From the NCBI GenBank assembly GCA_964443005.1, contig CAYUBI010000001.1:26230-90229 (forward strand): a stretch of DNA of 64,000 nt. The letters run 5' to 3'. The stretch's first letter is position 1. Each line of letters starts with the position of its first letter. Made by a program: the position numbers and the translations under genes. The notes beneath the pieces are model-generated. The model was given only the letters and a program-made list of their open reading frames with translations, was not told where the DNA came from and did no database searches. This document shows, piece by piece, positions 47,074 through 56,382 of this stretch. The stretch comes from CAYUBI01 sp964443005 (GTDB taxonomy: Bacteria > Margulisbacteria > Riflemargulisbacteria > GWF2-35-9 > CAYUBI01).

Positions 47074-48243
47074 TCAAGGCAACCATTTCATGCTACCTGT
47101 TTGAGGATAATAAATAAATGCTTGATCAAAAATCTGATGAGTTACTTCATCTTCGTAATGCAACACACCCCTCATTTCATAAAAAACATACATAGCATCT
47201 TTAGGTAATTCTTGTGTTCGCCACCGGTTATTCCATGAAACTAATGATGCACGTACATGTACGGTTTCATCAAAAATTAATTTCACATTTTTCGGATGTT
47301 GATTTTTGTTAAATTCAATATCAAACTGCCGCCCACCAACTGGAATAATTTTTGCTAAAGAATCCTCAGGCCTACCCAATTCACGCGACAACGAAAACTG
47401 ATATATCATATCATAATCAGTATTTACAGCAGCAGTATGAAAAGTCCAATCTGCAACAATCAGAGACATTCCCATAGCATATTGATTATTTTGAACTCCC
47501 CCTTCAATAAAAAACGCGTCACTTAGTTGATAGCTCGCACCCACAGATAAGCGACTATTCATATAAAACGGATATTGAAGACTCACTGTAAATCCAGGCA
47601 TTGGATAAACTGCTCCACCTATTTCAATATATTTCTGTGGAACCAGCTGACCAATTGCATTTGCAACTATATGACGAGCCATAACATTCAGTTCCCAATA
47701 GTGAGAGCTCTGATAATGTCCAAAAAAATTCACTAACATATTAGATGCCTGATTATCTTTTATCATTTGAAAAACAGTAACTAAATTAGCACCCAGACTT
47801 AAACCATTGCTAGCTTGCTTGCCAATACCTGCAACAACTGCAACCTGTTTAACATCAAATACACCCAACGGTTGAGCGCTGTTAATCACATTTCGATATT
47901 CCAAGCCTCCAATTCCGTTATATATCAACATCAAGCCTAAATCCAGCCCACGTGGTAATGAAAAATTTACAGCACTATAAAAATGATCCACCTCACCAAA
48001 CAGCCGCGTATAACTTACCATCATCGATGATTTTACAAATGGTAATCGAGCAGGATTATTTAAAACCGAAGTTGCCCCATTATCACTCGATAAAAATGTA
48101 TTTCCCATAGCTAAATTTTGTGGATTAAATGCAAGGTTCAAAAAATCATAAGGAATTGGAACCTCAGTAGAAGCCGAAAAACTAACAATCGAAAAACAAA
48201 TTAATCCAATATTCAACCATTTTGAATAAACTTCGCTTAACAT
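47074..48243 (-). CDS. PorV/PorQ-like outer-membrane barrel protein
   Basis: The 389-residue protein has a signal peptide (about 1-25) and the PorV-family start: FNPQNLAMGNTFLSSDNGATSVLNNPARLPF. A long series of amphipathic strands follows to about residue 290, then a C-terminal extension of roughly 90 residues. PorV is the outer-membrane shuttle of type IX secretion, but PorV-like proteins also occur without it. ATG 48243 is preferred to GTG 48246 (AGGAT at 6 bp). It follows the secreted protease gene by 16 bp. Confidence 0.75.
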   Translation of the reverse strand: MLSEVYSKWLNIGLICFSIVSFSASTEVPIPYDFLNLAFNPQNLAMGNTFLSSDNGATSVLNNPARLPFVKSSMMVSYTRLFGEVDHFYSAVNFSLPRGLDLGLMLIYNGIGGLEYRNVINSAQPLGVFDVKQVAVVAGIGKQASNGLSLGANLVTVFQMIKDNQASNMLVNFFGHYQSSHYWELNVMARHIVANAIGQLVPQKYIEIGGAVYPMPGFTVSLQYPFYMNSRLSVGASYQLSDAFFIEGGVQNNQYAMGMSLIVADWTFHTAAVNTDYDMIYQFSLSRELGRPEDSLAKIIPVGGRQFDIEFNKNQHPKNVKLIFDETVHVRASLVSWNNRWRTQELPKDAMYVFYEMRGVLHYEDEVTHQIFDQAFIYYPQTGSMKWLP

Positions 48244-48259
48244 CACACTATCCTGTTCA

Positions 48260-49897
48260 TTAACTTTTAAAAATTGCCATTTTATTTTTACGTGTTATCC
48301 AATGACCTGAATAATCCTGAATCAAAGCAACCATAAAATATACACCTGGGGATAAGCTATTACCCATATCATCAAGTCCATTAAATGAAATATAAACCCA
48401 ATTATTAGCCATAGAAATATTCCGAAATGTTCGCAATAATTTTCCAGACAACGAATACAGTCGAATCTCAGCTGCAGCAGGTATTTGCGAGACTTTAATA
48501 TAAAATGTTGTCCCCTGAATATCACTATTAAAAGGATTAGGATAATTATAAAAAGCATCAATCGTTATTGTAGCAGTCGGATTCGGTGAAGGAATATTGC
48601 TAACTGCAACAATCGCATTCAGAAGGTTTACACGCCCCCCCCCCAATTTTCCAGTGTAAGCAGGATTCAGTGATTCAATCAAATCAGCATGATCCATAAT
48701 CACATGGTACAAATCATTGACAGATAATGTTGGACGAACCGCCAAAATCAAACTAGCAACACCCGCGACAATCGGCGTTGCCATACTGGTTCCGCTCATA
48801 GTTGCATAACTACCTTTACTAACGGGATAGGTGCTAAGAATGTTAACGCCTGGAGCTGAAACATCTACATATAAACTAGAATAATTCGAAAAATATGCCT
48901 TTTTATCATTAGAATCAACTGCTGCAACACCCAAAACTTCATTATATCCACGACTCCCATCATTACATACCGGACTCTGCCGATATCCTAACGTCATTTC
49001 AACATTATCGTTTCCAGCTGCAGCAATGATGGCCACATTTGCATCATATGCAGCATCAATGTAAAACTGCATACCTAATGCCTGCGAATCATAACCTCCG
49101 CCGAGGCTTAAGTTAATTACCTTTGCACCATCGAGCACTGCAGCACGTAGCGCATTATATATATTCTGTAATGAGGCTTCAGGCGGACTTTGATTATCAA
49201 ACACTCGATAAGGAATAATTTTGCAATTCCAGTTAATTCCAGCTATTCCTGTCGAATTATTCGCAACTGCTGCGATAAGTCCAGCCACATGCGTACCATG
49301 CCCATAATTATCCACAACGGTTGACGTGTTATGGTAAAAATCGTAGGCATGTTCATAATCAATGACTGAGGCAAGATCAGGATGCGTTGAATCAACCCCT
49401 GTATCTATTACTGCAACAGTAATAATACGCTGTTCTCCATGCGAAATATCCCAACCATCTGTTGCCTTGATCTGCCCAAGATAAATTTGTTGATTAAAAT
49501 TAGGATCATTTGGTGTTGTTGTATTTAAATGATACAAATAATTCGGTTGAGCAAATTCAACATCTGGTTGTCGATTAAGATAATCAATCGCTTCCATCAT
49601 TTTCGATGAATCTTTTAAATGCAAAACTTGAAAATCAGCTAATGCCGGTGCAGTCTGCAAAATAGACTGAGCAGCTATCCCTACACGTGTTTTTCGTTCC
49701 TTTATTACAGGTTCTGACGAGCTAAGCTCATACGGAAATGATGATGCCACAGATTGCGCACGATAAGATTGACCGACCCCTTGCACTGCCATAGCGCGAC
49801 GATACTTAACAATAATATCACCCGTAACAAATTCAGCTGCAAAGGATAAGCTTACATAAAAAAGAAAAAAAATAACGAAAAATACTCGTCGCAACAC
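48260..49897 (-). CDS. S8 subtilisin-like protease with YPNPFN-type C-terminal domain
   Basis: The 545-residue protein has a signal peptide (1-20), a propeptide (about 22-122), a subtilisin domain with Asp165 (VIDTGVD), His200 (GHGTHVAG), Asn296 and Ser371 (GTSMATP), and a final FlgD-like/type-IX-sorting-like domain (about 445-545; NYPNPFN, LYSLSGKLLRTF, GLDDMGNSLSPGVYF). Fervidolysin-type proteases are relatives. A ten-G run encodes Leu418-Gly421 between the two parts. GTG 49897 or the adjacent TTG 49894 is the start; AAGG is 2 or 5 bp away. Confidence 0.92.
   Translation of the reverse strand: MLRRVFFVIFFLFYVSLSFAAEFVTGDIIVKYRRAMAVQGVGQSYRAQSVASSFPYELSSSEPVIKERKTRVGIAAQSILQTAPALADFQVLHLKDSSKMMEAIDYLNRQPDVEFAQPNYLYHLNTTTPNDPNFNQQIYLGQIKATDGWDISHGEQRIITVAVIDTGVDSTHPDLASVIDYEHAYDFYHNTSTVVDNYGHGTHVAGLIAAVANNSTGIAGINWNCKIIPYRVFDNQSPPEASLQNIYNALRAAVLDGAKVINLSLGGGYDSQALGMQFYIDAAYDANVAIIAAAGNDNVEMTLGYRQSPVCNDGSRGYNEVLGVAAVDSNDKKAYFSNYSSLYVDVSAPGVNILSTYPVSKGSYATMSGTSMATPIVAGVASLILAVRPTLSVNDLYHVIMDHADLIESLNPAYTGKLGGGRVNLLNAIVAVSNIPSPNPTATITIDAFYNYPNPFNSDIQGTTFYIKVSQIPAAAEIRLYSLSGKLLRTFRNISMANNWVYISFNGLDDMGNSLSPGVYFMVALIQDYSGHWITRKNKMAIFKS
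48635..48644. repeat. homopolymeric C10 (G10 on coding strand) tract
   Basis: Ten consecutive C on the plus strand are G10 in the protease message. No other G/C run in the window exceeds seven. One base fewer gives GTG-TAA immediately after the tract; one more gives a TAG after twelve codons. Confidence 0.95.
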
Positions 49898-49933
49898 GAC
49901 CTTCTTTCGCAGATCAAAGATAACTAACCTAAA

Positions 49934-50947
49934 CTATATCGTAAATAGATGCTCAGCGCAATAATCAACTACTGGCTGCAAGCCTTTCCCAGTTGCAGCA
50001 GATACTACAAAAACTGGAAGCTTCTTTTTTGTAAAAAACGCAGCAACTGTTTCAATTACCTCTGAATCATAAACTAAATCCATTTTATTTAAAACAATAA
50101 CCTGCTTCTTTTTAGCTAATTTTGGATCATATAACTTAAGCTCTTTATTTAACACCTTATAATCATCAATAGGATCGCGACCTTCAATTCCAGACACATC
50201 CAAAACATGCAATAAAAACCGGGTGCGCTCAACATGCCGCAAAAACTCATGGCCTAAACCAATACCTTCATGCGCACCCTTAATAATTCCTGGAATATCT
50301 GCAACAACAAAACTTTGTTCAGGCGCATAATTCACAACACCTAAATTTGGAACCAAGGTTGTAAACGGATAATTTGCAATTTTGGGACGTGCAGCAGTTA
50401 TTTTTGAAATAATAGTCGATTTTCCTACATTAGGAAACCCAATTAACCCTACATCAGCAAGAAGCTTTAATTCTAAAGAAACCTGACGCTCCTCACCTGG
50501 CAAACCCGGCTGAGCATAATAAGGCGTTTGATGGGTACTTGTAGCAAAATGCATATTTCCCATCCCACCTTTTCCACCACGAACTGCATACCATGTTTGA
50601 CCATCCTCAACAAAATCAACAATAATCTCTCCAGAAACGGGATCCTTAATCAACGTTCCACACGGAACCTTAAGCAGTAAATCCTCACCTTTTTTTCCAT
50701 AACACTGCCTACCAGATCCAGGTGTTCCATCCGGTGCTTTATACTTAGTTTTATAACGAAAATCCTGAAGACTACGAAGATTATGATTTGCAACAAATAT
50801 AACAGAGGCACCATCGCCACCATTCCCACCGTCAGGTCCACCTTTAGGCACAAATTTTTCTCGCCGAAAGCTTACAGAACCAGGTCCACCATGGCCAGCG
50901 GCCATAGTAATCGTTGCTGTATCAAAAAAATGATGAGAAGAAGACAT
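49934..50947 (-). CDS. obg: GTPase Obg
   Basis: The 337-residue protein has the glycine-rich Obg fold (about 8-165: GGPDGGNGGDGASV, GKKGEDLLLKVPCGT) and a G domain with GFPNVGKST, DIPGI and NKMD. It takes part in 50S maturation and stress signalling. There is no C-terminal OCT domain. AGAGG precedes the ATG. The order rplU-rpmA-obg is the standard bacterial cluster. Confidence 0.96.
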   Translation of the reverse strand: MSSSHHFFDTATITMAAGHGGPGSVSFRREKFVPKGGPDGGNGGDGASVIFVANHNLRSLQDFRYKTKYKAPDGTPGSGRQCYGKKGEDLLLKVPCGTLIKDPVSGEIIVDFVEDGQTWYAVRGGKGGMGNMHFATSTHQTPYYAQPGLPGEERQVSLELKLLADVGLIGFPNVGKSTIISKITAARPKIANYPFTTLVPNLGVVNYAPEQSFVVADIPGIIKGAHEGIGLGHEFLRHVERTRFLLHVLDVSGIEGRDPIDDYKVLNKELKLYDPKLAKKKQVIVLNKMDLVYDSEVIETVAAFFTKKKLPVFVVSAATGKGLQPVVDYCAEHLFTI

Positions 50948-51017
50948 AAATCGTGCCTCTCGTTATTTTCTATATAACGGAGTAAAAGAAAACAACCCCA
51001 AATAATGAATTAGTTTA

Positions 51018-51272
51018 TTAAGCAATAACGCGAACTTCTTTTTGTCCCGCTCGATTAATAATTTTGAATTCAACAAACCCATTTGTTAAAGCAAACAAGG
51101 TGTAGTCTCGTCCAATTCCAACATTTCGTCCTGGTTTAAATTTTGTTCCACGTTGACGCAAAATAATATTGCCTGGAATCACTGCCTGACCACCAAACTT
51201 CTTTACGCCTAAAAACTGAGGATTACTGTCGCGCCCATTACATGACGCGCCTTTTCCTTTTTTATGAGCCAT
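51018..51272 (-). CDS. rpmA: 50S ribosomal protein L27
   Basis: The 84-residue protein starts [10 protein letters not shown] and has the [28 protein letters not shown] core of L27, whose N-terminus reaches the peptidyl-transferase centre. It starts directly at Met-Ala, so no Firmicutes-type cleaved leader is present. It overlaps the rplU stop by 1 bp (TAATG). Confidence 0.97.
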   Translation of the reverse strand: MAHKKGKGASCNGRDSNPQFLGVKKFGGQAVIPGNIILRQRGTKFKPGRNVGIGRDYTLFALTNGFVEFKIINRAGQKEVRVIA

Positions 51273-51745
51273 TATTCTGTCTCCTTCTTACGTGAAGTTC
51301 GTTTTTTGTCAATTTTATTAACGTCTATGTTCTCATCAATTGCCAGTTTTTCATCATTTAAACGAACACCAACTGGTTCAATTATAGCTTCCTCGGATTT
51401 TTTAACAGGTTCAACAATTGCAGGAACTCCAAATTTAATATCTACAATTTCAACAACTGTATAATTTTGTCGATGTCCTTGTTTTTTATGATATCCAGTT
51501 TTACGCTTATATTTATAAACAACAACTTTATCATCTTTAAACTCGCCAAGCACATTACCTTCCACATAAACATCTTTCACGTATGGTTGACCAATCACAA
51601 CTGTACCGTTATCACTTGTTAACAACACCTTATCAAAAAAAATCGCACCCTCTTGACGATGTTCTTCGTCAACCAGATCAATTTTGACTTTTTCTCCTTT
51701 TAAAACTTTATATTGTTTGCCTACAGCTTCAATAATCGCATACAT
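51272..51745 (-). CDS. rplU: 50S ribosomal protein L21 with C-terminal extension
   Basis: Residues 1-105 match L21 ([33 protein letters not shown]). The remaining 52 residues are an acidic/basic tail ([21 protein letters not shown]) not found in the usual 103-residue protein. AAGGAG precedes the ATG. It heads rplU-rpmA-obg, 78 bp after rho. Confidence 0.95.
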   Translation of the reverse strand: MYAIIEAVGKQYKVLKGEKVKIDLVDEEHRQEGAIFFDKVLLTSDNGTVVIGQPYVKDVYVEGNVLGEFKDDKVVVYKYKRKTGYHKKQGHRQNYTVVEIVDIKFGVPAIVEPVKKSEEAIIEPVGVRLNDEKLAIDENIDVNKIDKKRTSRKKETE

Positions 51746-51822
51746 GACTAAACTCCTTCACACAAAATACAAAATCATACCTATGAAATTTTACCAAAAT
51801 TTAATCAATTAGTAAACCATTA

Positions 51823-53181
51823 TCACCCAAAAATCGAAGAATTTAAAAATTCTTCATTATTTTTCGAATGCTTTAGCAAATTAATCAATTCATCAATCGC
51901 ATCTTCATTGTCAATATTTTTTCTTAATAAATAAACTTTCTTTAAATTACTTTCAGATAATAACAATTCTTCCTTACGAGTTCCGGACGCCAACACATCA
52001 ATAGCCGGAAAAATTCGACGATTTGACAAATTTCGGCTTAAATGAACTTCCATATTGCCAGTACCCTTAAATTCTTCATAAATCACGTCATCCATTCGAC
52101 TTCCTGTTTCAACTAATGCTGTAGCCAAAATAGTTAGAGATCCACCATTCTCGATATTGCGTGCACCTCCAAAAAAGCGTTTAGGCTTATGCAAGGAAAT
52201 AGGATCCAAGCCACCGGACAAGGTTCTTCCGCTAGGCGCAACAACTAAATTATATGCACGCGCCAATCGAGTAATACTATCTAATAAAATAACAACATCA
52301 TTACCACATTCTACCAAACGCTTACACGATTCCAGAACCAACTCGGCAACTTTAACATGTTTATCTGGCGGTTCATCAAAAGTTGAACTAATGACTTCCC
52401 CCTTGATACTTCGTTGCATATCAGTTACTTCTTCAGGACGTTCATCAACAAGCAAAACCTTGATGTACACATTCGGATGATTGCGTTCAATAGCTTTTGC
52501 AATATGTTTAAGGAAAGTTGTCTTTCCAGCTTTGGGTGGCGAAACAATCATGCCTCGCTGCCCTTTTCCAACAGGGCTAATAATATCAACTAACCGACCT
52601 GTCAATTCTAAAGAATCTGTTTCCATGTTAATCATCTCATTCGGATAAATTGGAACTAAATCAATAAAACGAGGCCGACTAGTAACAGTTTCAACGGGTT
52701 TATAATTCAACATTTCAATCTGAAAAAGAGAATCATACCTCTCGCCTTCTTTTGCAGCACTTGCAAAGCCAACAATACGGTCACCAATCCGTAATTTATG
52801 TTTTTTAATTTGAGTTTGCGAAACATATATATCATTTTCTGATGGAAAATAATTATGAACACGAACAAAACCATATCCATCTGGCATAACATCTAACACG
52901 CCTTCAAACTTTAATTCTTTAATAAGAGATTTTGCTTCATGAATTTTTTTAATTAATTCTTCTTTATCAAGGTCTTGAAAGCGTTCAATTTTAAATTTTT
53001 CTGCTATTTCCTGTAATTTACTTAACTCTAATTCCTGTAAAACACCATGTTCTTTAGCAACCGCTGCTGGATCCGAACTTGGATTAGTACGGGGACGTTG
53101 AGAATAATTTTCACGACGCTGATCTCCACGACGGTTATCTCGATAGTTATCTCGACGGTGCTGATTATTTCGCTCTTCCAT
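51823..53181 (-). CDS. rho: transcription termination factor Rho
   Basis: The 452-residue protein has an Arg/Asn-rich N-terminus (1-35), the Rho N-terminal helices, the RNA-binding cold-shock-like fold (GYGFVRVHNYFPSENDIYVS), Walker A SPPKAGKTT, Walker B VVILLDSITRLARAYN and GGLDPISLHKPKRFFGGARN. The presence of Rho may explain why few intrinsic terminators are seen in this window. GAGGAG precedes the ATG. tRNA-Leu lies 54 bp upstream on the same strand. Confidence 0.97.
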   Translation of the reverse strand: MEERNNQHRRDNYRDNRRGDQRRENYSQRPRTNPSSDPAAVAKEHGVLQELELSKLQEIAEKFKIERFQDLDKEELIKKIHEAKSLIKELKFEGVLDVMPDGYGFVRVHNYFPSENDIYVSQTQIKKHKLRIGDRIVGFASAAKEGERYDSLFQIEMLNYKPVETVTSRPRFIDLVPIYPNEMINMETDSLELTGRLVDIISPVGKGQRGMIVSPPKAGKTTFLKHIAKAIERNHPNVYIKVLLVDERPEEVTDMQRSIKGEVISSTFDEPPDKHVKVAELVLESCKRLVECGNDVVILLDSITRLARAYNLVVAPSGRTLSGGLDPISLHKPKRFFGGARNIENGGSLTILATALVETGSRMDDVIYEEFKGTGNMEVHLSRNLSNRRIFPAIDVLASGTRKEELLLSESNLKKVYLLRKNIDNEDAIDELINLLKHSKNNEEFLNSSIFG

Positions 53182-53234
53182 TTACTACTCCTCACAAGGT
53201 ATCACGCCGGGGAACCCCATTGTGTTGTTACTTT

Positions 53235-53322
53235 TGGTGCCGAAGGTCGGACTCGAACCGACATGAATGCAAGATTCATTGGTTTTTGAGACCAACGCGT
53301 CTACCACTTCCGCCACTTCGGC
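53235..53322 (-). tRNA. tRNA-Leu (anticodon CAA)
   Basis: The 88-nt class II tRNA has acceptor GCCGAAG pairing with CTTCGGC, anticodon stem TTGGT/ACCAA with loop CTCAAAA giving anticodon CAA (reads UUG), a long variable arm (TGAATCTTGCATTCA) and T-loop TTCGAGT. CCA is encoded. It lies just upstream of rho. Confidence 0.97.
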
Positions 53323-53331
53323 TTAGGAAAT

Positions 53332-53742
53332 TCAAATCAATGTCTTAATAATCTCTGGAATTTGAGTTGGTTTTCCCTCTTTATTCAAAAAAACCAATGT
53401 CAATATTGCCTCAACAGCAACACGATTAGTAGTATTATTATATATAGAATAAGAAAAGTCAATCCTTACTCCACAACACTTCACAAAAAGAATATTAATC
53501 AAGATTTCATCTTCGTACGCTGCAGACGACAAATACTTCACGTGTGCTTCATACATAACCAAAAACATTCCATTGTCTTCAAACTGCTTATAAATAATGT
53601 GCTTAGATCGTAAAAATTCTGTGCGAGCAATTTCCATCCATACTAAATAATGCGAATGATAGACCCGTCCACCATGATCAGTCTCATGATATCTCACACG
53701 ATAAGGAAAGGAAAAAATTGAAATCATTTTATTTACTAGCAT
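53332..53742 (-). CDS. YbgC-like acyl-CoA thioesterase (hotdog fold)
   Basis: The 136-residue protein has the 4-hydroxybenzoyl-CoA thioesterase pattern: YRVRYHETDHGGRVYHSHYLVWMEIAR in parts, with Asp in ETDHGG as the catalytic residue, then HVKYLSSAAYEDEI. YbgC-type enzymes hydrolyse acyl-CoAs and associate with the Tol-Pal system, though no tol genes are here. No good ribosome site is seen; the ATG at 53727 is an alternative. Confidence 0.88.
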   Translation of the reverse strand: MLVNKMISIFSFPYRVRYHETDHGGRVYHSHYLVWMEIARTEFLRSKHIIYKQFEDNGMFLVMYEAHVKYLSSAAYEDEILINILFVKCCGVRIDFSYSIYNNTTNRVAVEAILTLVFLNKEGKPTQIPEIIKTLI

Positions 53743-53871
53743 ATCGTTATTGTCATTTTTGATTTTAACTATTATAGTTTAAATGAAATAAAGTGACTAC
53801 CCTATAAAAAGTTAAAGAAAAAGAAATTAAACATCTTGTTTTATCGACTTTCAATAAACAAAGGATTTTAA

Positions 53872-54408
53872 ATGTTAACGCTCCTTGCACGGTTACTGAT
53901 TAGTTTTATTCAAGCACTTAATTCCAATGATTCTCCACGTCAACTTGGACTCGGATTTGCCCTAGGAGCCATTTTAGGGCTTACCCCTGTCGCCAGTCCA
54001 CATAACCTAGCAATCATGATCTTAATCTATATTTTCAATGTCAATCTACCATTGGCATTTTGGGGAGCTGCACTTTATAAAATTCTTGCACTTTTTTTGT
54101 CAGGAATTTCAGACATGATTGGCTATGCTTTACTCGTAAAAACACCTACGCTATTTGTTTTTTGGACAACGCTTTACAATTTACCAATTATTCCATGGAC
54201 GAAATTCTATAATACAGTTGTTTTAGGCGGTTTTTTACTTTCATTAATTTTGTTTATCCCTAATTATTTTTTAGCCAAAGGTTTAGTTCACTGGTATCGC
54301 AAAAACCTACATCCTAAACTTCAAAAAATGCGAATATATACGTGGCTCAAAAGTACACTATTTTTCAATTGGTATGAAAAATATAATCGGGTAAGGTCAG
54401 CACTTTAA
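53872..54408 (+). CDS. TIGR03546-like (DUF2062-related) membrane protein
   Basis: The 178-residue protein has about three to four membrane helices. The first part, NSNDSPRQLGLGFALGAILGLTPVASPHNLA, is the DUF2062-like segment. The family is of unknown function and pairs with TIGR03545, as here (2-bp gap). AAAGGA precedes the ATG. Confidence 0.75.
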   Translation: MLTLLARLLISFIQALNSNDSPRQLGLGFALGAILGLTPVASPHNLAIMILIYIFNVNLPLAFWGAALYKILALFLSGISDMIGYALLVKTPTLFVFWTTLYNLPIIPWTKFYNTVVLGGFLLSLILFIPNYFLAKGLVHWYRKNLHPKLQKMRIYTWLKSTLFFNWYEKYNRVRSAL

Positions 54409-54410
54409 TT

Positions 54411-56366
54411 ATGATAAAAATCGTCCGAATGAAATATTTTGTGCCCTTTGTTTTTATCATTGGAATCCTTATCCTTTTTAGAGTTTTCTTTTTAGATTCT
54501 CTTATCAAAGATTCGCTCATCAAATCTGGACAAGCAGTCTTTGGAGCGAAAGTGTCAATTCAATCCATTAAAATTGAATTACTTAAAGGCAGATTTTCTA
54601 TCAAACGCGTACAAGTAGGTAATGCCAAAATTCCAATGAAAAACTTATTCACATTTGAATCAGCAACATTTTCAATGCCACTTAAATCATTACTTCGACA
54701 ATATTATCACATTGAAATTTTAGCACTTGAAGGACTTGAATTTGCTACACCACGAAAAATATCTGCAACATTACCCAAACATAACGAAATAAAAAAACCA
54801 ACAACATCTCTGCCCAGCAATTCAAAATTAGTTACGAGCGTTACCCAGCATTTTTCACTTTCTGAAATCAATGATCGATTACGCATGCCTGAAATTACAA
54901 AATTAAACGATTTCAAAGCAGTCGCACAAATTTCAAGTGCGTCTCACATTATTAGTCAAACAATTCCACAAGTTTCTACTATTTTAGCAAGCCCAAATAT
55001 CAACATAAAAATTAATCAAATTTTAGAACAATGGCAAATGCTCAACAAAATAAAACGAACAACAATACAGGATTATCAATCAATTCTCCCCCAATTAACA
55101 ACACTGAAAAACAGTATTAACACTACATTAATGGAAATTGATCATACTCGAGAAAATATCACTGAAACAATTCAATCTGCACAAACTGCAATTTCATTAG
55201 CCCAACAAGCTGTTCAAAATGATATTCAAACTCTTCAAAACAAAATTTCGCTTGCCAATCAAAGTGCAACACATTTACCAGATGAAATACTTGGCAAAGA
55301 ATATCTCGAATATATTGATAAAGCGCAAGATGGATTGACCTTCATCAAAAAATTCAATACAAAAACGTCTCCAAAAAAAACCTGGCTCAATCATTTTAAT
55401 GTCAAGGGAACTAACATTGAATTTCCTATTACTCATCCATTGCCAAAATTTTGGCTTCAAGAAGCAAAAGTTACAGGCAAACTCCCCTCTTTACCAGACA
55501 AAAATTCTACTCAATTTTTAGGAGTCATTCATGAAATTGTCTCAAATCAAAATATGCGCCAGCTCCCCACAACATTGGAATTTTCAACAGTAGAGGCCAA
55601 CCAACAAAAACGATATTTACGTGGAATTATGGATTTTCGAAATAAAAAAGAGCTGATTCAATTCGATCTTGGCATGGAAAACATGATACTACAACCAACA
55701 TATTGGGATGATGAACAGTTCCCCTTTCATATTGTATCAGGAAACTACGCATTAACTGGAAATATCAAACTTAATCATAGCGATTTTTCATCAGAGATTT
55801 GGCTCAATGCGGAAAAAGCACAATTTAAAACTACACAACATTATGACAAAAACAATCTCATTCACTCATTTTGTAAAACGCTTTTGGACGACACATCCAA
55901 CTACTCTGTACATTTTATCTTTAATCAAGGTCACTTTATTGCTGATACAAATCTCGACGAAATCATCCAAGCAAAACTACAAAGCCTCATTAATGAACAA
56001 ATCAAACAAGCAAAAAGAAATATCGATCAAGCATTAAACATAAAACTCAATGAATTAAACTCACAGTGGACTGCCAATAAAAAAGCAATTGAATTGTCCG
56101 CCAATCAACAAATGCAATCATGGCAAGAACAACTTAACATACTCAACATAGAACTTGATATTAAACAAAAAGAATGGACAACTTATCAAGACCAACTTAA
56201 AAAACAAGTAACTGATCGTATAAATCAAGAAGTAACTAATCAACAACAAGCACTGGAACAAAAAACCAAACAAGAAGTTAATCGGCAACAACAAGAAATG
56301 GAACGAAAAAAAAACGAACTCCTTGAACAACAAAAAAAAGAATTTCTAAAAAAACTTCCCTTTTAG
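54411..56366 (+). CDS. TIGR03545-like AsmA-related envelope protein
   Basis: The 651-residue protein has one N-terminal membrane helix (about 10-29), an AsmA/DUF748-like beta region (about 35-95 and 310-480) and two long coiled-coil stretches: a middle segment (about 180-290) and the Gln/Lys-rich C-terminus (about 510-648). It should sit in the periplasm, anchored to the inner membrane. AsmA-like proteins are linked to lipid movement between membranes, but this family is uncharacterised. It lies 2 bp after its usual partner. Confidence 0.75.
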   Translation: MIKIVRMKYFVPFVFIIGILILFRVFFLDSLIKDSLIKSGQAVFGAKVSIQSIKIELLKGRFSIKRVQVGNAKIPMKNLFTFESATFSMPLKSLLRQYYHIEILALEGLEFATPRKISATLPKHNEIKKPTTSLPSNSKLVTSVTQHFSLSEINDRLRMPEITKLNDFKAVAQISSASHIISQTIPQVSTILASPNINIKINQILEQWQMLNKIKRTTIQDYQSILPQLTTLKNSINTTLMEIDHTRENITETIQSAQTAISLAQQAVQNDIQTLQNKISLANQSATHLPDEILGKEYLEYIDKAQDGLTFIKKFNTKTSPKKTWLNHFNVKGTNIEFPITHPLPKFWLQEAKVTGKLPSLPDKNSTQFLGVIHEIVSNQNMRQLPTTLEFSTVEANQQKRYLRGIMDFRNKKELIQFDLGMENMILQPTYWDDEQFPFHIVSGNYALTGNIKLNHSDFSSEIWLNAEKAQFKTTQHYDKNNLIHSFCKTLLDDTSNYSVHFIFNQGHFIADTNLDEIIQAKLQSLINEQIKQAKRNIDQALNIKLNELNSQWTANKKAIELSANQQMQSWQEQLNILNIELDIKQKEWTTYQDQLKKQVTDRINQEVTNQQQALEQKTKQEVNRQQQEMERKKNELLEQQKKEFLKKLPF

Positions 56367-56382
56367 TTGCAATCCTTATAAA

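Noticed and set aside
53047..53289. 80-codon plus-strand ORF ending GAEGRTRTDMNARF
   Set aside because: Antisense to rho and tRNA-Leu; the conserved-looking end is translated tRNA.
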